Source of the DNA: HNR sp040400085
Lineage (GTDB): Bacteria; Actinomycetota; Actinomycetes; Actinomycetales; Microbacteriaceae
Assembly (NCBI GenBank): GCA_040400085.1
Contig: JBBAQX010000012.1
Span: forward strand, 24,467 to 88,466
Direction of reading: 5' to 3'
Length of the DNA: 64,000 nucleotides
In this document: piece after piece, positions 38,101-44,215 of the stretch
How the letters are laid out: each line of letters begins with the position of its first letter
Numbering within the stretch: position 1 is the stretch's first letter
Position numbers and translations under genes: made by a program
Notes under the pieces: generated by a model
Told to the model about the DNA's origin: nothing
The model's input: the letters and a program-made list of their open reading frames with translations, nothing else
The model's database searches: none

Positions 38101-38676
38101 AACGTCGGCCAGCAGACCATTGCGAAGTACGAGGCAACCGTTCAGGCACGCCCAATCGGGACGGGAAAAACTATCGAGGTCGAGTATGGCACTCAGAGCG
38201 TGGCAATTGATCCGATCGGCGACAGCATCGGCGTGAACCTTCGTGCGCTCGCCGCTGCCGATGTGACCGCGGCGACCTGGGGAGTAGCCTCGATCGTTAC
38301 GGGACAGGGCGGCACCCAATTGGTTGTCTACACCCCCGCCAACGGGTGGTCGGGACGCGACAGCTTCTCCGTCACAGTTACTGACGATCTCGGCCAGACG
38401 GTGACTCTCGGATATACCGTCACGGTGAAGTCGGCAACAGGGGGCGGAGAAGGTGGCCAGGAGACGAACGGTTCTGGAGGGTCCTCATCCTCGAGGAGCG
38501 CGGCTACCGGGAGCGAAGAAGGAGGCCGCGGGGTAGGCGGTTCCGGGGCATCCCCTGTATCGACGCTCTCCGCCACAGGTTCTTCCAGTGAAACTATGCT
38601 GCTTCTCGGAGCCCTCGGCCTGATACTGGCCGGGCTTGCAGCGGTCCGAGTCCGACGTTGGACAGCTCGAAGCTAG
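32116..38676 (+). CDS. Giant sortase-anchored surface protein with tandem Ig-like repeats
   Basis: 2186 residues, GTG start with AAGGGG. The signal peptide has its hydrophobic core at about 29-50, ending LQAATAANS. The first 780 residues are beta-rich and unassigned. A DUF11-like module covers about 785-930 (GETLTYTISWANAS) and an SdrD/Cna-B-like module about 970-1040 (ADGSYTSPPLPAGTYHLRV). About nine tandem units of roughly 90 residues follow from 1290 to 2105, each closing with a form of VTYTDxxGQ...YTVTV. A Gly/Ser/Glu stalk precedes the sorting signal LSATG near 2151, a hydrophobic helix and RRWTARS. It is probably an adhesin or surface-layer component fixed to the wall by a class E-type sortase, which is not encoded in this window. 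Confidence 0.85.
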   Translation: MAGSLHRQGLMRSEPSRPDFAGRASMRSVIMALVAVFALLLGGLLPLQAATAANSPVNSASWVLKNTGTAPFDASDGPGLDSSPDNGIVRTNDTATWEISYAAAASGPAKFVATLPYGSQWTANSATPQVCNAAGGGKISSDKLTLTCNRTVAGEVAQFQVTALVGALGNGQTFAPSLTIDGNDYGSAQAVTVSAKPMNSVHINNSSAIASGTVGGVPGYQKLLYINFGAPVDPNNINARGYAPWASTFSFHLSAPVGASFDGVTIPGGTVAVTQNGPTDWLFTVSMTPTSGLSFVSAAGNTTIPSGSFTKISAISATVFMPQSGVTPNVPFSLTGQISGFNPDSITGQPNLGGAFPKNQEPGAACVVSTQYPGNCYQGTINITSEASLSSVFSGAFATSGAYLFGDQIGITGGPESYPDYSRPSLVPGQGFLATNGIANAALSTAAGTGTRGSQVWGASQLKLSSPPQLRIYQAASSVDFYRFQTGVLTPPPLDASNYVIEYTDHDYGDDAGRRAMDAYGDAAIQWVSDPSQLAGGITSATAIRYEYLGEIAPGTILGVATPLQVTETPLAVGQTANWFFQYSSSDKPLVKSTYTGTPARNASGGFVRVSPALVRNTASWLQVDGATYAAGNAERGDVATLRITPTVIGPASGPDTIAQSTTIKVTMPSACLEPVAAAIPANGVLTPGIPGSNCNAGTPATISFDFGDLPAVAGAPGPLPYQGHAVDLTPIDIPVRVGLTMNIPSTLGTRSVVASTSDASAEALSQPTNDPHVSVTNLTVSGASVFKLQKLATTTQPGFVSPGETLTYTISWANASNNAYQTSQFVDVLPFNGDNRGTTGLSAPLVVGNIAASMADASQGTVSVEYSTDIAASIQAQLLIPGNETAASGVTWITLALGAIPPAGTTALRFTPSKALDTGFSGSTTVTVTVPPLSLSGILNNNVALRALSATGTPVVSSAGATRSIRSSSALISGSVMQDADFSGTTTPADFQWPDGELVQFVTGSGSNEHVVDTAPISADGSYTSPPLPAGTYHLRVSGLGLFAWDQFPATAQILPGQTLSGQNILVQEHVPSAVLTGYSANVTQGHSITIDVTDGDSLPYPSRSGSAYTLASGVSLPDMTTAKGGTVALTLPAAPKLQDQVIYTPPVSWPASAEGQTSYEDTFSYAWTNAQGAVSTATVTVTVFALPNTNDSAKTIPGTTSNLDVLADASGDGLTLDTAAPPTTTVSDIAVSYEAGKLRVVPTHVWGATETVYIVPVVYSIRDSHGQTAQATVTLTIQRAPVVTNTDMGSIGVSSSRKLNPSILNVATLATPTAASIKTQPALAGTTAQVTADGSEVTLSSGTAAGQTTFVVTYTDSLGQSTDVTLSARVLAQPTASAQSIRVGKTDTATFAENVVTDAGGIASRSIQQDVAPGVGTVTVPSASTTGNVVFTPDVAGAVAGVYPIVVRYTDQVGQTVDVTYTVTVQEAPSSNSSPELAIIGVGGSVTFAQGTVSDATLVAGTLSSTVNIAPGSGNVTVDQTTGIVRYDAAGVAPGTYGFSILYTDQFGQIGTWSYSVTVNGGLVLGAGEEVWIPEQTSHDFGITVTGVGATLSIVSPSAGASVSISGTTATFAAAQAGDYTFDVQADDGINPVVTESYTVHVLAPILGTAQSLSTGVNVAAGTIFTEQLTVGDGGIANRQVTTPIDPAAGVVTVAPGSTAADPGTVSFIPLTGGATPGAYTFVVSYADEAGQVVPVTYTLTLIAAPQAMGGTATVGEGKSITFPRNVISSAPGLLSDSVQIAAAEGSATVDPVTGAVTYSAGNAAAGPHTFTVTYTDQYGQQGVATYTVTVQAVLSVDGLTSGIIGLGKTIPFATTVTTAGTLTGAVVSSQPAFGTVSVDPVTGTVSYTATATDAGQVQFDVDFTDDQSQTVTVTFIVTVIAPAVINGGQTVTAKVAMDGTVSFPEAIQTNGVIVARAVSSLPAQGNVILGSVIFEAIGAAAGTYPFEVTYTDNVGQQTIAKYEATVQARPIGTGKTIEVEYGTQSVAIDPIGDSIGVNLRALAAADVTAATWGVASIVTGQGGTQLVVYTPANGWSGRDSFSVTVTDDLGQTVTLGYTVTVKSATGGGEGGQETNGSGGSSSSRSAATGSEEGGRGVGGSGASPVSTLSATGSSSETMLLLGALGLILAGLAAVRVRRWTARS

Positions 38677-38682
38677 CCGCCG

Positions 38683-38752
38683 ATGACAACTATCAGATGA
38701 CAACTACCCAATGACAACTACCCAATGACGACCACTCGATGACAGCTACGGT
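38683..38752. repeat. 14-bp tandem repeat, five copies, in the sigma-factor promoter
   Basis: Units start at 38683, 38697, 38711, 38725 and 38739. The first three are ATGACAACTAYCMR-like (the second and third identical), the last two diverged. Every unit begins ATGACA or ATGACG, close to a -35 hexamer. Confidence 0.8.
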
Positions 38753-38768
38753 GCCCCACGAGTATAAT
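38739..38768 (+). promoter_or_regulatory. Promoter of the sigma/anti-sigma gene
   Basis: TATAAT (38763-38768) lies 17-18 bp after TGACAG/ATGACA (38739-38745). This is a near-consensus housekeeping promoter whose -35 is the last unit of the 14-bp repeat. Confidence 0.6.
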
Positions 38769-38821
38769 TTCTCTGTGGGGCATTGTGGTTCCTGTCCCTC
38801 TTATGTATAAGGAAAAACCGA

Positions 38822-40069
38822 GTGAGCTCATCCGATTCGACTCCGAATCCCTTTGATCGCGACGGGGAACTGCTGGCGGCGTATCGCCTGGGAGACAACG
38901 ACGCGGTCGCGGAGTTGTACCGCCTGCATTACCAGCGCGCCGTCTCACAAGCACTACTCCTGGTGTCGAATCGTGATGTCGCAGAAGACGTAGCCAGTGA
39001 AGCCTTTGTGCGGGTGCTAGAGGCAATTCGTAAGGGTAAAGGTCCGACGGTCTCCATGGGTCATTACCTTGGTACTAGCGTGCGTTCCGTCGCCGCGTTA
39101 CGAGGGCGGTCCAAAGAGACCGCAATCGATAGTGAGATGCTCGGGGTTCTTATTACCGATACGGCGGAGCGCGATGTGCCGCCAGACGCCGCAGAGGCAA
39201 GTAGCGCTTTTTCTCAGCTTCCTGAGCGCTATCAGCGGGTGATCTGGCTGAAAGATGTCGAGGGAATGACTACGGGAAGAGCAGCTGCAGAGCTGAAACA
39301 GCCCCCCATCTCTGTCACCATGTTGTATCGCAGGGCCCGCCACAAACTGCGCGTTAATTATCTTGATGAGTGCGTCGCGGCCACCGAGAGCACCGTGTGT
39401 GCCGAAATTATGCCCCTACTGTCCAGCTATGTACTGCGTTCACTCGGTAAGAAACAAACAGTAGTAGTCGAAGCTCACTTGTCCGGATGCGCGAGTTGTC
39501 CCGTCGTGGCAAGAAACCTTGAGAATGTGTCGGACCGATTCTTGGCGACTCTACCGCCGGCAGCGATCGGGTTATTTATGGGTAAGACACTTCTAGCACC
39601 GGCAGAGACCTCTGCGGCTGCAGCGCTGACATTTGGTATTCCGTTGAGTGTTCCAATGTTTATGCTTTCGGCCGCAGCTTCCGTGGTACTGGTCGGGACT
39701 GGAGGAGTACTGATTTCGAATCTCGTACTAAACGGCGTGAACTCCTCGGCCGCAGCGGTCGGGTCTCTCCCTTCGGGGAGCGGTCAATGTAGTGTGACGT
39801 ACAGTCAGCATCCGGCTGTTGAGCCGACAAAAGGAGATGATGCTGGGGACGGTGAAGAGCGGCTCGGTGCGCAGCAAGGGTATCGATTCGTTGTTCACAA
39901 CACGGGGGACGGAGCCTGCTCAGCGTCGTTTGATTGGAACGGCATCCGTTTATTCGATACGGGTCAGGTGCAAAACGAAAGCGTGGTCGATGCACCGAGG
40001 GCGGGCGAGTACCAGATTACGCTCCGGGTCGACGGAGAGGCCAAGACCTTTATCTTTCAGGCGGAGTAG
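38822..40069 (+). CDS. ECF-like sigma factor fused to zinc anti-sigma module, TM helix and outer domain
   Basis: 415 residues from the GTG at 38822 (AAGGA upstream). Sigma region 2 spans about 25-75 (YRLHYQRAVSQALLLVSN, RDVAEDVASEAFVRVLE), and region 4 about 130-182 (LPERYQRVIWLKDVEGMT, SVTMLYRRARHKL). It continues into a zinc-binding anti-sigma motif, His219-x3-Cys223-x2-Cys226, with Cys193 upstream. One membrane segment follows near 275-300, then an outer domain of about 115 residues (CSVTYSQ, YRFVVHNTGDGACSASFDW). Normally sigma and anti-sigma are separate proteins. It directly follows the surface-protein gene, which may be its target or signal source (inference). Confidence 0.85.
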   Translation: MSSSDSTPNPFDRDGELLAAYRLGDNDAVAELYRLHYQRAVSQALLLVSNRDVAEDVASEAFVRVLEAIRKGKGPTVSMGHYLGTSVRSVAALRGRSKETAIDSEMLGVLITDTAERDVPPDAAEASSAFSQLPERYQRVIWLKDVEGMTTGRAAAELKQPPISVTMLYRRARHKLRVNYLDECVAATESTVCAEIMPLLSSYVLRSLGKKQTVVVEAHLSGCASCPVVARNLENVSDRFLATLPPAAIGLFMGKTLLAPAETSAAAALTFGIPLSVPMFMLSAAASVVLVGTGGVLISNLVLNGVNSSAAAVGSLPSGSGQCSVTYSQHPAVEPTKGDDAGDGEERLGAQQGYRFVVHNTGDGACSASFDWNGIRLFDTGQVQNESVVDAPRAGEYQITLRVDGEAKTFIFQAE

Positions 40070-40161
40070 CTCTGCGTCAGGCAGAGGTGTCGTCGCCGCG
40101 CCGCCCTCACGCTGTTTCGTCCGCGCATCCGTCACCCCCGTCACCCCTTAGTCCGAGGAAG

Positions 40162-40215
40162 TTTTTGTTCGGTTCCGGGGCATTTTGGCTGAAAATCCAC
40201 GGAACCGAACAAAAA
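40162..40215 (+). terminator. Long hairpin terminator after the sigma gene
   Basis: TTTTTGTTCGGTTCCG (40162-40177) pairs perfectly with CGGAACCGAACAAAAA (40200-40215); the loop holds a further ATTTT/AAAAT stem. The A/T flanks make it bidirectional. Confidence 0.8.
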
Positions 40216-40286
40216 GTTTTGGAACATGCTTGCACATCGGAGAATACGTAGGAATCTCAGTGAAAGTGCGCTAGTATGGCAAGGTT

Positions 40287-40369
40287 GTTTGCTTTTTATG
40301 TAGAAGCAAACACGATGCTATTTACCCTCCTGTTACAGAAAGTCTGTAACCGTTTAAGTCCGAAGGAGG
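40287..40369 (+). promoter_or_regulatory. Structured rpsF leader, S6:S18-type autoregulatory candidate
   Basis: Hairpin 1 is GTTTGCTT (40287-40294)/AAGCAAAC (40304-40311). Hairpin 2 is GTTACAG (40332-40338)/CTGTAAC (40344-40350), followed at once by CCG (40350-40352). CCTCC (40326-40330) can pair with the ribosome binding site GGAGG (40365-40369), enclosing hairpin 2. A hairpin plus an unpaired CCG next to a helix is the known recognition pattern for the S6:S18 complex in rpsF leaders. Assignment here is inference from the pattern. Confidence 0.55.
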
Positions 40370-40376
40370 TGGGTTA

Positions 40377-40763
40377 GTGACGCATCAATACGAACTCATG
40401 GTCATCCTCGATCCAGAAGTGGACGAGCGTACCGTGGCACCCAGCCTGGACAAGTTCCTCTCCGTCATCACCAAGAGTGGTGGCAGCGTTGACAAGGTCG
40501 ATATCTGGGGCAAGCGCCGTCTCGCCTATGAGATCAAGAAGAAGTCAGAGGGCATTTACGCCGTTGTCGACTTCACCGCGACCTCAGAGGCTACCGACGA
40601 GCTCGACCGCCAGCTTGGCCTGAGCGAAGCCGTGCTTCGCACCAAGGTTCTGCGCGCAGACGAGGGAATTGCTCAGCGTGCTGAGCAGGCCGAGCGTGAC
40701 GCAGCTAAGGCTGCCCGTGCTGCAAAGGCTACCCCGAAGGCCGCTCCGAAGCAGGACGCCTAG
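40377..40763 (+). CDS. rpsF: 30S ribosomal protein S6
   Basis: 128 residues, GTG start with a strong AAGGAGG. The S6 fold fills about 1-95 (YELMVILDPEVDERTV, KVDIWGKRRLAYEIKK, EGIYAVVDFTA). The last 30 residues are an Ala/Lys-rich extension (AAKAARAAKATPKAAPKQ), common in this family. It binds S18 in the platform of the small subunit. First gene of the rpsF-ssb-rpsR-rplI operon. Confidence 0.97.
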   Translation: MTHQYELMVILDPEVDERTVAPSLDKFLSVITKSGGSVDKVDIWGKRRLAYEIKKKSEGIYAVVDFTATSEATDELDRQLGLSEAVLRTKVLRADEGIAQRAEQAERDAAKAARAAKATPKAAPKQDA

Positions 40764-40767
40764 ATCC

Positions 40768-41277
40768 ATGGCAGGCGAAACCGTCATCACCGTGGTGGGA
40801 AACCTCACCGCTGACCCAGAGCTACGCTTCACTCAGAGTGGCGTTGCCCTGGCAACATTTACCATCGCTTCGACTCCGCGTAACTTTGATCGCCAGTCGA
40901 ACGAGTGGAAAGATGGCGAAGCTCTCTTCTTGCGCGCAAGCGTATGGCGGGAGTTCGCAGAACACGTCGCGAGTTCGCTCACGAAGGGTTCGCGGGTCAT
41001 CGCCACGGGTCGTCTCAAGCAGCGCTCTTACGAAACAAAAGAGGGCGAAAAGCGCACCAGCATGGAAATCGACGTCGATGAAATCGGCCCGAGCCTGCGT
41101 TACGCGACAGCGAGTATTTCTCGTTCACAGTCGCGTGGTGGCGCTGTCGGTGGTGGTGCGGGAGCTCCAGCAGCTGCCGCAAGCGCCCCGAGCGAGCCCT
41201 GGGCAGCAGCCCCTGCGTCTAACGACGGGTGGGCAAACCCCGGAGCGAGCTTCGATGGAGCGGATGCTCCGTTCTAG
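40768..41277 (+). CDS. ssb: Single-stranded DNA-binding protein
   Basis: 169 residues from the ATG at 40768, four bases after rpsF. The OB fold occupies 1-110 (VITVVGNLTADPELRFTQSG, FLRASVWREFAEHVASSL, GSRVIATGRLKQRSYETKEG). A Gly/Ala/Pro-rich linker follows, with the short tail DGADAPF, where the usual DDxxPF partner-binding tip is slightly reduced in acidity. It coats single-stranded DNA and recruits repair and replication proteins. Confidence 0.96.
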   Translation: MAGETVITVVGNLTADPELRFTQSGVALATFTIASTPRNFDRQSNEWKDGEALFLRASVWREFAEHVASSLTKGSRVIATGRLKQRSYETKEGEKRTSMEIDVDEIGPSLRYATASISRSQSRGGAVGGGAGAPAAAASAPSEPWAAAPASNDGWANPGASFDGADAPF

Positions 41278-41349
41278 TCGCGATTATCGCGCACGTGTTT
41301 CGTGAGCCTCGCTCACACGCTGAAGAATTATTAGAAAGTTAGGAATACC

Positions 41350-41616
41350 ATGGCTGGAAAGTCGAGCGGCGGAAGCCGTAAGCAGGGCGGTCGTAGCGGT
41401 AAGGGTGCAAAAACCCTAGCCCCCGCGAAGTCCATCACCGTTGGTGTCATCGACTATAAAGATGTCGCCACACTCCGTAAGTTTGTCTCTGAGCGTGGAA
41501 AGATCCGCGCGCGCCGTATCACCGGTGTGTCCGTTCAGGAGCAGCGTCTGATCGCGAAGGCCGTGAAAAACGCCCGCGAGATGGCTCTTCTTCCCTACGC
41601 CGGCTCTGGCCGTTAG
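41350..41616 (+). CDS. rpsR: 30S ribosomal protein S18
   Basis: 88 residues. The N-terminal third is Gly/Ser/Lys-rich, followed by the S18 core (IDYKDVATLRKFVSERGKI, ARRITGVSVQEQRLIAKAVK, REMALLPY). No zinc CxxC motif at the start, so this is the Cys-minus form. It partners S6 and would co-repress the operon through the leader at 40287-40369. Confidence 0.97.
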   Translation: MAGKSSGGSRKQGGRSGKGAKTLAPAKSITVGVIDYKDVATLRKFVSERGKIRARRITGVSVQEQRLIAKAVKNAREMALLPYAGSGR

Positions 41617-41628
41617 GAGATACTCAAT

Positions 41629-42081
41629 ATGTCGAAAATTATTCTGACCCACGAAGTGACTGGACTCGGCGAAGCCGGCGACGTCATCGAGGTCAAGAAC
41701 GGTTACGCACGTAACTACCTTCTTCCCAAGGGATTCGCGGTAACGTGGAGCCGTGGCGGCGAGAAGCAGGTTGAGCAGATCCGTGCGGCCCGTGCTGCTC
41801 GCGAGCTGGCGACCATTGAGGAAGCTCAGGACATCAAAGCAAAGCTCGAGGCAACCAAGGTTCGCCTCGAGGTAAAGACCGGTACCGGCGGACGCCTTTT
41901 CGGCTCAGTCAAGACCGTTCACATTGCTGACGCTGTGAAGGCTGCTGGCGTTGCTGAGTTGGACAAGCGCAAGATTGAGATTCCTACCGCGATTAAGACC
42001 ACTGGTGAGTACACCGCTACGATTCGTCTTCGCGACGATCTCAGCGCTGTTATCACACTTCAGGTCGTAGCGAAGAAGTAA
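41629..42081 (+). CDS. rplI: 50S ribosomal protein L9
   Basis: 150 residues, full length. N-terminal domain KIILTHEVTGLGEAGDVIEV and KNGYARNYLLPKGFA, a long connecting helix, and a C-terminal domain (GGRLFGSVKTVHIADAV). Last gene of the operon, 12 bases after rpsR, followed by a terminator. Confidence 0.97.
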   Translation: MSKIILTHEVTGLGEAGDVIEVKNGYARNYLLPKGFAVTWSRGGEKQVEQIRAARAARELATIEEAQDIKAKLEATKVRLEVKTGTGGRLFGSVKTVHIADAVKAAGVAELDKRKIEIPTAIKTTGEYTATIRLRDDLSAVITLQVVAKK

Positions 42082-42099
42082 TTTCTCTCGAGAGACCAG

Positions 42100-42140
42100 A
42101 CGGATGGCGAGGTGCCTGTTGGCCTTCGCCATCCGTTTTT
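42100..42140 (+). terminator. Terminator of the rpsF operon
   Basis: ACGGATGGCGA (42100-42110) pairs with TCGCCATCCGT (42126-42136), followed by a T run. Confidence 0.85.
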
Positions 42141-42149
42141 TGTGTCCTC

Positions 42150-42260
42150 GGCAGGCTCTGGCGGGCTCTGGCGGGCCCAAGTTGCGAGGTTCCGGCCCAT
42201 GTTGCAGGTTGGGCCGAGCCGTGCAGGTTGGGCCGAGCGGCGTAAATTGGGCCGGGGGAT
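42150..42260. repeat. GC-rich degenerate tandem repeats between rplI and dnaB
   Basis: Three 10-bp units of GGCRGGCYCW type start at 42150, 42160 and 42170. Then come about four 19-20-bp units starting near 42181, 42201, 42221 and 42241, sharing GCAGGTTGGGCCGAGC or parts of it. No reading frame crosses them convincingly. Confidence 0.65.
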
Positions 42261-42731
42261 TAGGTCGGCTGAGGAGGGGGTGGGCGAGTGAAAAGGTGGA
42301 AGAACACCCGACAGGTGGTAAAAGATATTCGAATACGTATCCGGTTATCCTCAGAGTTACCCCCAACCTTCAACTTTCGGTAGAAAGAATTTTGATTCCA
42401 CAGGGTGTGAAAACTTAAAACGCAGTTCAGGGTGGATATATCAAAAATAGTTAACAGCTTATCCACAGTTATTCACACCTGTTTTACACACCATAAACGG
42501 CGTTTCGCGCAAACTACTCACATGTTTATCCACAGGCCGTTTTGGGAGATGGGGATTCATTCTCTAAGGTGGGCACATGGCCAGGGGAAATGCCTGAAAG
42601 CAACCAATGTCGGTGGCCGGTGTTACACATGGTGTTAACGGTGAATAGCCAACAAGATTAGCTATTGTAGATCGGTTGCGATCGTCGGATAAAACCGACA
42701 GCAACCTCGAACGTTTGGTGAAGGAGAATAG
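42261..42731. promoter_or_regulatory. dnaB upstream region with DnaA-box cluster
   Basis: TTATCCACA at 42459-42467 and 42536-42544 are perfect DnaA boxes, and TTATTCACA at 42469-42477 differs by one base and begins one base after the first. The rest of the 470 bp is AT-rich promoter-like DNA without a credible gene. Confidence 0.65.
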
Positions 42732-44120
42732 GTGTCAATCGCACATCTCGGTATTCCGGATGAAGATACGATGCAGGGCGGCTATAGCGGCGGCTATGGT
42801 TCAGAGCGGACACCTCCGCACGATCTTCTCGCCGAGCAGAGCTCTCTTGGCGGAATGCTGCTGAGTAAAGATGCTGTGGCCGATGTGACGGATGCGGTGC
42901 GCGGAGCCGATTACTACGTTCCCAAACACGAGATCATCTTTGACGCAGTGCTCGCACTATATTCCCACGGCGAACCGACCGACGTCATCGCGGTGACAGA
43001 CGAGCTTACAAAATCCGGAAACCTTCAGAAGGCCGGGGGAGCCGAGTATCTCCACACCCTCACTAGTCTCGTCCCTACAGCAGCGAATGCTGGCTACTAC
43101 GCTGAGATCGTGGCGGAGCGCGCCCTTCTCAGGCGCCTGGTTGAGGCCGGTACGCGCATCGTTCAGATGGGCTATGCAGGTGAGGGCGAGGCGACTGATC
43201 TGGTAAATAACGCCCAGGCCGAGATCTATGCTGTGGCCGGTGGTAAGACAAGCGAGGACTATGTCCCGCTCAACGTGGCTGTAGACGCCGCGGTGCACGA
43301 GATTGAGGCGGCGGAGAGCGCCGGCTCGGGTATGACGGGCGTGCCCACCGGTTTCAAAGAGCTTGATTCCATGACAAACGGCCTGCATCCCGGACAGCTC
43401 ATTATTATCGCCGCGCGACCAGCTCTCGGAAAGTCGACACTTGCGCTAGACATCTGTCGGGCTGCCGCCGTCGGTGCCGGTCAATCCACCGTGTTCTTCT
43501 CGCTTGAAATGGGGCGGGCAGAGATTGCTATGCGTCTGCTGTCTGCCGAGGCGGCCATCCCCCTTCAAGCGATGCGTAAGGGAGCGCTCGAGCCGCGCGA
43601 CTGGACCCGCATTGCGTCCACTACGGCGCGAGTCAATGATGCCCCTTTCTACATTGACGATAGCCCCAACATGACCCTTGTCGAAATACGGGCGAAATGC
43701 CGTCGGCTTAAGCAGAAAAACGATTTGAAGATGGTTGTTATTGACTATCTCCAGCTGATGACTAGCGGCAAGCGCGTTGAGAGCCGTCAGCAAGAGGTGA
43801 GCGAGTTCTCACGAGCGCTCAAACTATTGGCAAAAGAGATCGAAGTACCCGTGATCGCTCTTTCGCAGCTGAACCGTGGGCCGGAGCAACGTGCAGACAA
43901 GATGCCAGCCATCTCTGACCTTCGCGAGTCGGGTTCGCTTGAGCAGGATGCCGATATGGTGTTGCTGCTGCATCGCGAGAGCGCCTATGAGAAAGAAAAT
44001 CCCCGTGCAGGAGAGGCCGACTTCATCGTCGCTAAGCACCGTAACGGTCCGACGGGAACGGTAACGGTTGCGTTTCAGGGCCATTTCTCTCGCTTTATCG
44101 ATATGGCACCCGGAGTCTAA
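42732..44120 (+). CDS. dnaB: Replicative DNA helicase
   Basis: 462 residues, GTG start with AAGGAG nine bases before. The N-terminal DnaB domain begins PPHDLLAEQSSLGGMLLSKDA. The RecA-like motor has Walker A ARPALGKST (usually RPGMGKT), SLEMGRAEIAMRLLSAEA, and VVIDYLQLMTS as Walker B, then DLRESGSLEQDADMVLLLHR. No intein is present. It unwinds DNA at the fork and is likely loaded by DciA (7118-7624). Confidence 0.97.
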   Translation: MSIAHLGIPDEDTMQGGYSGGYGSERTPPHDLLAEQSSLGGMLLSKDAVADVTDAVRGADYYVPKHEIIFDAVLALYSHGEPTDVIAVTDELTKSGNLQKAGGAEYLHTLTSLVPTAANAGYYAEIVAERALLRRLVEAGTRIVQMGYAGEGEATDLVNNAQAEIYAVAGGKTSEDYVPLNVAVDAAVHEIEAAESAGSGMTGVPTGFKELDSMTNGLHPGQLIIIAARPALGKSTLALDICRAAAVGAGQSTVFFSLEMGRAEIAMRLLSAEAAIPLQAMRKGALEPRDWTRIASTTARVNDAPFYIDDSPNMTLVEIRAKCRRLKQKNDLKMVVIDYLQLMTSGKRVESRQQEVSEFSRALKLLAKEIEVPVIALSQLNRGPEQRADKMPAISDLRESGSLEQDADMVLLLHRESAYEKENPRAGEADFIVAKHRNGPTGTVTVAFQGHFSRFIDMAPGV

Positions 44121-44215
44121 CCCTCGCAGAACGTCTCCTCAGCTTCAGGCTTTGCACAGGATTATTTCCGCTTGCCTTCGGCAGTAGTACAACTGTTGTC
44201 TGTACGATCGATAAT

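Noticed and set aside
36781..38319. 512-codon open frame on the minus strand
   Set aside because: It lies wholly antisense to the repeat block of the surface protein; its Arg/Cys/His-rich product has no domain and mirrors the repeat period of the plus strand.
42150..42260. CRISPR-like array
   Set aside because: Units of 10 and 19-20 bp are contiguous without unique spacers and there is no cas gene; the 14-bp units at 38683 are rejected for the same reason.
42104..42418. 104-codon frame through the GC-rich repeats after rplI
   Set aside because: It starts in the rplI terminator and is made largely of repeat-derived residues.
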